DNA from: Deltaproteobacteria bacterium tcs-42
GTDB lineage: Bacteria > Desulfobacterota > Desulfuromonadia > Desulfuromonadales > Geopsychrobacteraceae
Assembly: GCA_002049545.1 (NCBI GenBank)
Contig: LLYT01000003.1
Coordinates: forward strand, 1-64,000
Length of the DNA: 64,000 bases
Direction: 5' to 3'
How positions within the stretch are numbered: the stretch's first letter is position 1; each line of letters opens with the position of its first letter. The notes under the pieces are model-generated. The model was not told the origin of the DNA. It ran no database searches and saw nothing but the letters and a program-made list of their open reading frames with translations. Below, piece after piece: positions 51,308 to 58,752 of the stretch. Made by a program: the position numbers and the translations under genes.

Positions 51308-52528
51308 ATGGATTTTACAGTACTGTTGGAAGAGCAGCACAGGCGTCTGCGTCACATTGCCATCACCAATAAGCGCTATCTGTACGATCAAATAAACTGG
51401 GATAACCGTTGCAGTCTGATTGTGGGTCAAAGAGGGGTCGGAAAAACGACCCTGATGCTGCAGTACTTGCGAGACAATCATCGCAATTCTGTTACAACTC
51501 TGTACGTATCGGTAGACAATCCCTTTTTTAAACACCTCTCTCTTTATGAGTTTGCCACCGAATTTGAGAAACACGGCGGCAAGGTCCTCTTTATCGATGA
51601 GATTCATAAATATAAAGATTGGGCAATCCATATAAAAAATATCTATGATGCAACCGAACTTAAACTGGTTCTCTCCGGTTCATCAATGATCCAGATACAC
51701 ACAGAAAATGCCGATTTAAGTCGCAGGGTCAGGCTTTATCGCCTGGCCAATCTATCATTCAGGGAATATCTTGATTTCAAGAATATTGCCAGGCTGCCAG
51801 CTGTTTCTTTTAAAGATATCTTGCAAGATCATGTTGCCATAGCAGACGATGTGTCTTCTAAAATCAAGCCATTGGCACATTTTGAAGAATACCTGCTCAA
51901 CGGTTGTTATCCCTTTATGTTGCAAGATGACGGCAATTACCACCACCTGCTGATGGGAATCATCAATCAAATACTTGAAGTCGATCTCCCCTATTCAACC
52001 AATATCAACCATTCACAAATAGACAAAATTAAAAAACTGGTCTACCTGTTAAGCACCTCAGTACCGTTAAAGCCCAATATTACGAAACTGGCTGCCGCAA
52101 TTGAGGTCTCTCGTCCTACCCTGCAGGAGTATATCCACTATTTGGAACTGGGAAGTTTGACCAATAGCGTCAATCAAAAAGCAAGGGGCTATGGGGTTAT
52201 GCAAAAGCCCGATAAGCTTTTTATGTACAATACCAACCTGATGAGAACCATATCCCAAAACTGCAACAAGGGGACACAGAGAGAAACGTTCTTTGTCAAT
52301 CAGATAAAGAGCAGCCTCTACAATCAGGCAAATTTTCTTGATGATAGTATCCTCCTGCCAGCAACGGGCGACTTTACGATTATGAATAAATATACCGTAG
52401 AGATAGGCGGCAAAAACAAAACCTTTGAACAGTTGAAAGAGACCCCCGACGCATTTGTCCTGGCAGATGGGATAGAGGTGGGGTACGGAAAAAAAATACC
52501 GTTGTGGCTGTTTGGTTTTATGTATTAG
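51308..52528 (+). CDS. AAA_14/DUF4143-type ATPase
   Basis: Walker A GQRGVGKTT, Walker B KVLFIDEIHKY, C-terminal EIGGKNK nuclease-like motif. Confidence 0.88.
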   Translation: MDFTVLLEEQHRRLRHIAITNKRYLYDQINWDNRCSLIVGQRGVGKTTLMLQYLRDNHRNSVTTLYVSVDNPFFKHLSLYEFATEFEKHGGKVLFIDEIHKYKDWAIHIKNIYDATELKLVLSGSSMIQIHTENADLSRRVRLYRLANLSFREYLDFKNIARLPAVSFKDILQDHVAIADDVSSKIKPLAHFEEYLLNGCYPFMLQDDGNYHHLLMGIINQILEVDLPYSTNINHSQIDKIKKLVYLLSTSVPLKPNITKLAAAIEVSRPTLQEYIHYLELGSLTNSVNQKARGYGVMQKPDKLFMYNTNLMRTISQNCNKGTQRETFFVNQIKSSLYNQANFLDDSILLPATGDFTIMNKYTVEIGGKNKTFEQLKETPDAFVLADGIEVGYGKKIPLWLFGFMY

Positions 52529-52669
52529 TGGCCATCGGGACAATGAACCTGCGCAGGAAGAAGATTTCTTTGGAGGGTTTGAAATGCCTCGGAAAGCATT
52601 CGAAAATTTAACCATTTAAGACGAGTTTGACGGTTTTCACGAAAGGGGGACATTCTATATACCCCCCAC

Positions 52670-52792
52670 TTTCCTTTGATATTGGTTTTCTATTGGAGTG
52701 ATGAGGATGCTAAAATCCATCCCGCCGGTATTCACTATATCCGCATCCGCGATTATGGCGGCTTTGTGCGTCGAGAAAGGTCTTAGAACTAG
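52670..52792 (+). pseudogene. degenerate 3' remnant of a second U32 peptidase gene
   Basis: DIGFL(frameshift)WSDEDAKIHPAGIHYIRIRDYGGFVRR-ERS*N* aligns with DTGFLFGHDDAKIHSADTHYVRTHDFVGFVRR...ERAVK* of 49926-51149. Confidence 0.8.
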
Positions 52793-54055
52793 ATGAAACT
52801 GTTATTGCTATCTATCTACCTTGTTGTCACTGCAATCCGCTTTGCCCTGGACTGGATTAATATCCGCCATCGGCAAAAGTCCCGGCAGCCTCTACCCGAT
52901 GCATTTGCCGGACAGATCGATGAAGAGCGGCTTGATCACAGCGATACCTACGCTCTGGCGGGGGACAAGGTTGGTTTTATCGAGGATATTGTCGGCGTAT
53001 TGTTGACCCTGGTGTTTCTGTTTTGGGGATTGCTCCCCTGGTACGATCGTCTGGTCGCCGGGTTTTCGGACAATTTTATCTTCAGCGGACTGCTGTTTTT
53101 TGCTCTGCTGGCTCTGGTTCAGTTGCTGGTTGGCATCCCTTTTTCCCTCTACAGAAATTTTATTCTGGAGGAACGTTTCGGTTTTAACCGGATGAGTTTC
53201 AAACTCTGGTGCATCGATCTGCTGAAATCTCTAATAATCGGTTCACTGCTCTTTGTGCTGCTGGGAGGCGGCGCATTTTGGCTGGTGCAATGGGCGCCGC
53301 AAAGTTGGTGGCTTTGGGTCTGGGGATTCTGGGCCGCTGTTTCCATATTTTTGATGTATCTTTCCCCTTATCTGATCGAGCCGCTGTTTTTTAAATTTAC
53401 CCCCTTGGCAAAAATTGAACTGGAAACCGAAGTTCGTGATCTGCTGGAAAAAGCGGGAGCTCATGCGGGAAAGGTTTTGCAGGTCGATGCTTCTCGGCGC
53501 AGCGGTCACAGCAATGCTTATTTTACCGGAATCGGTAAGGTCAAGCGGGTGGTGCTGTTTGATACCTTGATGGAGCAGTTGGATGACAAGGAACTGTTGG
53601 CAGTCCTGGCGCATGAGCTGGGGCACTGGCGTTGCGGACATATCCGTCAACAATTGATCAAAGCTCAGTTTGTTGCTCTATTCAGTTGCTGGCTGGCGTT
53701 TACGCTGCTGAACAGTCAGATTTTGCCCGGCTGGCTGGGGCTGGAGCAACTCTCTTTTGCCGGTCAAGTGTTGGTTCTGGGGTGGTTGGGTTCTCTGCTG
53801 GGGTTTTTCTGGACGCCACTTGGCAGCTGGTGGTCACGCCGGCATGAACGGCAGGCGGATCAGTTTGCCATCAATATGGTTGGCAGTGGGCAGGAGCTGG
53901 CTTCCGGGCTGGTGAAGCTGGCGCGTGAAAATCTGAGCAACCTGTTTCCCCATCCATTGTACGCTGCGGTTTACTATTCCCATCCTCCATTGGTGGAGAG
54001 GGTGTTATGGCTGCAGAAGGGGAAAGTGAAAATTAAAACATCTGCAGATCAATAA
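52793..54055 (+). CDS. M48 family metallopeptidase (Ste24/CAAX-type)
   Basis: Multiple TMs, HELGHW zinc motif, SRRSGHSNAYFTG, ERQADQFA. Confidence 0.95.
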   Translation: MKLLLLSIYLVVTAIRFALDWINIRHRQKSRQPLPDAFAGQIDEERLDHSDTYALAGDKVGFIEDIVGVLLTLVFLFWGLLPWYDRLVAGFSDNFIFSGLLFFALLALVQLLVGIPFSLYRNFILEERFGFNRMSFKLWCIDLLKSLIIGSLLFVLLGGGAFWLVQWAPQSWWLWVWGFWAAVSIFLMYLSPYLIEPLFFKFTPLAKIELETEVRDLLEKAGAHAGKVLQVDASRRSGHSNAYFTGIGKVKRVVLFDTLMEQLDDKELLAVLAHELGHWRCGHIRQQLIKAQFVALFSCWLAFTLLNSQILPGWLGLEQLSFAGQVLVLGWLGSLLGFFWTPLGSWWSRRHERQADQFAINMVGSGQELASGLVKLARENLSNLFPHPLYAAVYYSHPPLVERVLWLQKGKVKIKTSADQ

Positions 54056-54266
54056 AGCGGTTATTGTCATCAATGGTTAGGCGAAACCGTCCGTGGATAC
54101 CGTTGTGAGTCAGAAATGGACGTAATCTTGCGGCTGGAAAGTGGAGGCGTTTTCCACACTCTGAGACAACTTGAACCGCGTTGGCGGTTCCCTGGTAATA
54201 TTGTAGGTATTGCTGTTGACTGATTTGCAGGCGGAAGTAGAATTGTTTTTTCGACTGTGTCGTCAT
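54033..54266 (-). CDS. DUF2835 family protein
   Basis: FYFRLQISQQQYLQYYQGTANAVQV...RLRPFLTHNGIHGRFRLTIDDNNRF. Confidence 0.8.
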   Translation of the reverse strand: MTTQSKKQFYFRLQISQQQYLQYYQGTANAVQVVSECGKRLHFPAARLRPFLTHNGIHGRFRLTIDDNNRFIDLQMF

Positions 54267-54321
54267 TTTGTGTTTTATCCAGGGGGGCTGTGGGCTCCCG
54301 CTGGAATCGGAGAGGGTTATA

Positions 54322-54495
54322 ATGCTGATCTATAAAGTTGTCGAAACCAGCCAGGTTGATGATCTGAGTCTGGAGAATATTCTCAATACCTGGACAGCTC
54401 AAGGCTGGCAACTTGAAGGAATCCATTTTGCCATGCGTGAAGCGAGCCGTCGTCCGGGGATGGCGTTTGTCACTTTCACTCGTGAAGAAGAGTGA
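54322..54495 (+). CDS. DUF4177 family protein
   Basis: YKVVETSQVDDLSLENILNTWTAQGWQLEGIHFAMREASRRPGMAFVTFTR. Confidence 0.75.
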   Translation: MLIYKVVETSQVDDLSLENILNTWTAQGWQLEGIHFAMREASRRPGMAFVTFTREEE

Positions 54496-54513
54496 GAACG
54501 TATTGTAGTAAAC

Positions 54514-54622
54514 TCGGGACTGCCAGTTCCATCGGGGGCTGTCCCAGATGTTTACGGGCTATGAAAATACGGTGGTTCGCGTCGCAAAAGCCTGGGACAG
54601 CCCCCGTGCGGGGACAGTCCCG
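54514..54622. repeat. REP-like nested palindrome
   Basis: Perfect 14-bp arms gggggctgtcccag (54534-54547) / ctgggacagccccc (54592-54605) plus outer cgggactg / cagtcccg. Confidence 0.75.
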
Positions 54623-54656
54623 ATTTTGCTGGTATACGTCCCAGGAATACTACCTT

Positions 54657-55622
54657 TTAGTAAACTAATCCACCTTTCTTCCGTACTTTGCGCAAAGTTT
54701 TATTGGCGACATATCGCGCTTTGTCTGCTCCAGCGGTAAGTATTTTCCTTATCCCTTCGGGATCAGTCAGTAACTCTTTCCTTTTTTCTGTATAGGGGGC
54801 AAAGAAATCGCGGGCAGTTTCAAACAGTTCTTGTTTCACGTCACCATAACGGAGACCGGGGGTCAGGTAGCGCTGACGCAGTGCTTCAGTTTCCTCCTTA
54901 TCCAGGAACAAGCGATAAATCTGAAAGATGTTGCAGGTGTCGGGGTTTTTGGCTTCCTCCACCGGAGTGGGGTCGGTAACAATCCGCATAATCTGTTTAC
55001 GTAGAGCCTTCTCTTCCAGAAACAAATCGATGGTGTTGCCATAGCTCTTACTCATCTTGCGACCGTCCAATCCGGGAACGGTTGCAACATCATCATCAAT
55101 TTCCGGCTCCGGAACAGTGAACACTTCTCCATGTTCATTGTTATATTTTATGGCGATATCGCGGGCGACTTCCAGGTGTTGTTTCTGATCTTTACCGACC
55201 GGGACACGATCACTTTGAAACAGGAGGATATCCGCCGTCATCAGCACCGGATAGGCGAACAGCCCATGGTTCGGTTTAATCCCCTGGGCAACTTTATCCT
55301 TAAAACTGTGGCAACGCTCCAGAAGCCCCATCGGGGTGAAATTGGAGAGAATCCAGGTGAGTTCCTGAACTTCGGGAATGTCGGATTGTACCCAGAAGGT
55401 ACTTTTTTCGGGATCAAGCCCCAATGCGAGAAAGTTAGCAGCGGCTTCCAGAGTCCCTTTGGCCAGCGTTTTGCCGTCTGTAAGGCTGGTCATGGCGTGG
55501 TAATTTGCGATGAAGCAGAACAGATCTTCCTGCTCCTGGTAGTTAATCATCTTTTGCATCATGCCAAAAAAATTCCCCAGGTGGAGGGAGCCGGATGGCT
55601 GAATACCGGATAAAACTCGCAT
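54657..55622 (-). CDS. trpS: tryptophanyl-tRNA synthetase
   Basis: VLSGIQPSGSLHLGNFFG, KMSKSYGNTI. Confidence 0.97.
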   Translation of the reverse strand: MRVLSGIQPSGSLHLGNFFGMMQKMINYQEQEDLFCFIANYHAMTSLTDGKTLAKGTLEAAANFLALGLDPEKSTFWVQSDIPEVQELTWILSNFTPMGLLERCHSFKDKVAQGIKPNHGLFAYPVLMTADILLFQSDRVPVGKDQKQHLEVARDIAIKYNNEHGEVFTVPEPEIDDDVATVPGLDGRKMSKSYGNTIDLFLEEKALRKQIMRIVTDPTPVEEAKNPDTCNIFQIYRLFLDKEETEALRQRYLTPGLRYGDVKQELFETARDFFAPYTEKRKELLTDPEGIRKILTAGADKARYVANKTLRKVRKKGGLVY

Positions 55623-55717
55623 TGTAATATTGACTCCAATATTTTTATGGTCATTGTCCGGAGATATATCCTTGTGATGTGTCTCCAGATGACCGATTGT
55701 TTGTTCAAAGGTGTGGT

Positions 55718-55746
55718 GGAGAGTCTCGTCGAGACCGAGACTCTCC
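55718..55746. repeat. 11-bp perfect hairpin in trpS upstream region
   Basis: ggagagtctcg-tcgagac-cgagactctcc. Confidence 0.6.
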
Positions 55747-55816
55747 TGAGTGTTTTAGCTGTTGTGGGTCGGATCTGTATTCAGGGGATGCGTCGCAAGG
55801 ATATATCCCTTGAATA

Positions 55817-56044
55817 CTATTCTTGCTTCTGCTGTTCTCCCATCATCGTTGCAAATTGCAACAGCTGCTGCAGATCCATACCGCTCTCTTTGAGGATTCC
55901 GAGCAGAACCGGAAACAGCTGCATCATGAAGCCGGGCTCTTTGATGACATCTTTAGTCAAAGCGGGCAGGGTATCAATGATAACAGCTTTTTTTTCTTCA
56001 ATTGTAAGCTCCAAAAGCGCCGATTTTATAGCTTCGGTTGTCAT
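55817..56044 (-). CDS. small hypothetical protein (75 aa)
   Basis: MTTEAIKSALLELTIEEKKAVIIDTLPALTKDVIKEPGFMMQLFPVLLGIL; upstream of trpS on the same strand. Confidence 0.65.
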   Translation of the reverse strand: MTTEAIKSALLELTIEEKKAVIIDTLPALTKDVIKEPGFMMQLFPVLLGILKESGMDLQQLLQFATMMGEQQKQE

Positions 56045-56118
56045 TTAATTTCTCCTGTTGATCAAGTATGATGGCGACGCCATCCCATGAGTTTTTGCGA
56101 AAGCATCAAATATTATGA

Positions 56119-58548
56119 TTAAGCATTGAAGGCGATTTTGAAAACTTCTGTATATTCTTTGACAAAGTGAATTTCTATCCCTTCACGCAGGTAATCGGCC
56201 AGATCGTCATAATCTTTTTTATTCTCGTGTGGAAAGATCAGGGTTTTCAGACCGGCTCGGCGCGCAGCAATGGTTTTTTCTTTGACGCCACCGATGGGGA
56301 GAACATTACCGGTCAATGACAGTTCCCCGGTCATTCCAAGCTTTTGACGGACCGGTTTCTCCATAATCATCGATAGTAGAGCGGTGGTCATCGTTACTCC
56401 TGCTGAGGGGCCATCTTTGGGGGTTGCTCCAGCCGGAACGTGCAGGTGGATGTAGTGGTTGTCAAAGTAATCTTCCGCTATCTTATATTGTTCAAGATGG
56501 CCCATGACATAAGAATAGGCAATTTCTGAACTTTCAACCATCACCTTGCCCAGTTGTCCGGTCTGCTTGAATCCTTTTGTTTTACTCTTCATGGAGGTCG
56601 CTTCAATCTGCAGAGTTGCGCCCCCCATACGAGTCCAGGCCAGGCCGGTGACGACTCCCGGGGAATCCTTGAGCAATTCTTCCTCAGCGAATACCGGCTT
56701 GCCGAGATAGTGTTCAATGTCGTGTTTGGTTACCCGCACCTTTTCTGTGCGTCCTTCGGCAAATTCCATTGCCGCTTTCCGCATAATTTTTTTAATTTTA
56801 TTTTCCAGACTACGGACCCCGGACTCCCGGGCATAGCGATTGACAATATCACCAAGGGCCGCTTTGTTGATGCTGACCTGGGTTTTGGTCATGCCGTGGC
56901 TTTTGAGTGCTTTGGGGATCAGAAAGCGACGGGCAATTTCCAATTTTTCTTCGAGGATATAGCCGGAGAGGCGAATAACTTCCATCCGATCGAGCAATGG
57001 TGCAGGGATGGTGTCAATTTGATTGGCCGTAGTAATAAACATGACATTCGAAAGATCAAAAGGGACGTCCAGATAGTGATCGCGAAAGCTGTCATTCTGC
57101 TCTGGATCGAGGACTTCCAATAGGGCCGAAGCGGGGTCGCCCTGGAATGATGCGCCGATTTTATCAATTTCATCCAGCATCAATACCGGATTGGCTGTCC
57201 CGGCACTCTTCATTGACTGGATTGCTTTGCCCGGCATGGCACCGATATAGGTGCGTCGATGACCTTTGATTTCGGCCTCATCACGCATGCCGCCAACTGA
57301 GAAACGATAGAACTTACGCTTCAGCGCATCGGCGATACTTTTTCCAACCGAAGTCTTGCCAACGCCGGGTGGGCCAACCAGGCAGAGAATGGATCCCGAA
57401 ATGTCCCCCTTCATTTTGCCGACAGCAATAAATTCGAGGATTCGCTCTTTAACATCATCCAGACCATAGTGGTCACGGTCGAGAACCCGTTGTGCCCGTT
57501 TCAGATCGTAGGCATCTTTACTGAATTTTCCCCAGGGGAGGATGGTGAGCCAGTCAAGATAGTTGCGGCTGACATTGTATTCTGGAGAGGATGGTTCAAT
57601 GAGCTGGAGTTTTTCGATCTCTTCATCAACTGCTTTTTGCGCTTCCTCATTCAGGGTCAGTTTTTTCAACCGTTTCTGATACTTTTCAATTTCGGAGACT
57701 TTACCTTCTTTTTCCAGTCCCAGTTCTTTCTTGATCGCTTTGAGCTGTTCCCGGAGGAAAAAATCACGTTGTTGAGCAGACACTTTTTCTTCGATTTGCT
57801 GAGAAATTTTATTTTGCAGCCGGGAAACTTCCAGTTCTTTTTTTAATAGAACCAGGACTTTATCGATTCGACGGTGAATGTCGAAGGTTTCCAGGACTTC
57901 CTGGAGCTCAAAGCCATCCGCATTGGTCAAGTTGGCAGCAAAATCTGTTAATCGAGCCGGATCGTCCATACTGGCACGGCCCAGAAACAGTTTAATCTCT
58001 TCCGAGTAGAGGGGGTTGATCTGCACCAATTCTTTCAGGGTTGAGATGATGGCCATCGAATAGGCCCGCAACTCAGGATTGTCACTATAAACCGTGCTGA
58101 GGAAATAGGTGACATCGGTGTAAATAATCTCATTGATTTCCAGAACTTCATCAATACTGAAGCGCTCCAGACTATTGACCAGAACGTGAGCACTGTCGTC
58201 TTCGACGTGAATTAGTTTGAGGATTTTTGCTGCAACTCCAACCCGTTGCAGATTGCTGGTTGAATCACTCTCGTCAAGTTCCTGCACCATGACCAGGCCG
58301 ATGGCTTGTGAGTCGGTCTCCATTGCCTGTTTGATGGTTTTGACGCGAGCTTTTCCGTTAACGGTCAACGGGATGATGACCCCCGGGAACGCCGGGCGTG
58401 GGCGTAGCGGGATGATTGGGAGTCGAGATGGCAGCATGTCGCGTGCCAGAACCAGACCCTCATCGGGAATGGCATGGACATCGGTATCGGTTTCTACTTC
58501 AATTTCGTAGTCGATCGATTCGTCGTGATCTTCAAAATTATCGTGCAT
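56119..58548 (-). CDS. lon: ATP-dependent protease Lon
   Basis: GPPGVGKTSVGKSIA, KDGPSAGVTMTTAL catalytic Ser, GGVKEKTIAARRAG catalytic Lys. Confidence 0.97.
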   Translation of the reverse strand: MHDNFEDHDESIDYEIEVETDTDVHAIPDEGLVLARDMLPSRLPIIPLRPRPAFPGVIIPLTVNGKARVKTIKQAMETDSQAIGLVMVQELDESDSTSNLQRVGVAAKILKLIHVEDDSAHVLVNSLERFSIDEVLEINEIIYTDVTYFLSTVYSDNPELRAYSMAIISTLKELVQINPLYSEEIKLFLGRASMDDPARLTDFAANLTNADGFELQEVLETFDIHRRIDKVLVLLKKELEVSRLQNKISQQIEEKVSAQQRDFFLREQLKAIKKELGLEKEGKVSEIEKYQKRLKKLTLNEEAQKAVDEEIEKLQLIEPSSPEYNVSRNYLDWLTILPWGKFSKDAYDLKRAQRVLDRDHYGLDDVKERILEFIAVGKMKGDISGSILCLVGPPGVGKTSVGKSIADALKRKFYRFSVGGMRDEAEIKGHRRTYIGAMPGKAIQSMKSAGTANPVLMLDEIDKIGASFQGDPASALLEVLDPEQNDSFRDHYLDVPFDLSNVMFITTANQIDTIPAPLLDRMEVIRLSGYILEEKLEIARRFLIPKALKSHGMTKTQVSINKAALGDIVNRYARESGVRSLENKIKKIMRKAAMEFAEGRTEKVRVTKHDIEHYLGKPVFAEEELLKDSPGVVTGLAWTRMGGATLQIEATSMKSKTKGFKQTGQLGKVMVESSEIAYSYVMGHLEQYKIAEDYFDNHYIHLHVPAGATPKDGPSAGVTMTTALLSMIMEKPVRQKLGMTGELSLTGNVLPIGGVKEKTIAARRAGLKTLIFPHENKKDYDDLADYLREGIEIHFVKEYTEVFKIAFNA

Positions 58549-58752
58549 GCAAGGTCTCCCCTTTTTGTAACCTGGATCCTGTTTTTCAGGTACTTTTCTG
58601 TACCTATCAGGGGGAAGATAATAACATCAGACTTGGAATGTCAACATGCCTGTTCCGGAAATCTTTTTGGCAAGGGGCATTTTCCAATCTTTCCCTTTGA
58701 CTTGAGGTATGGAATAATTCAATGAAACCCTCTAAACACTGAAAGGCTGCAC

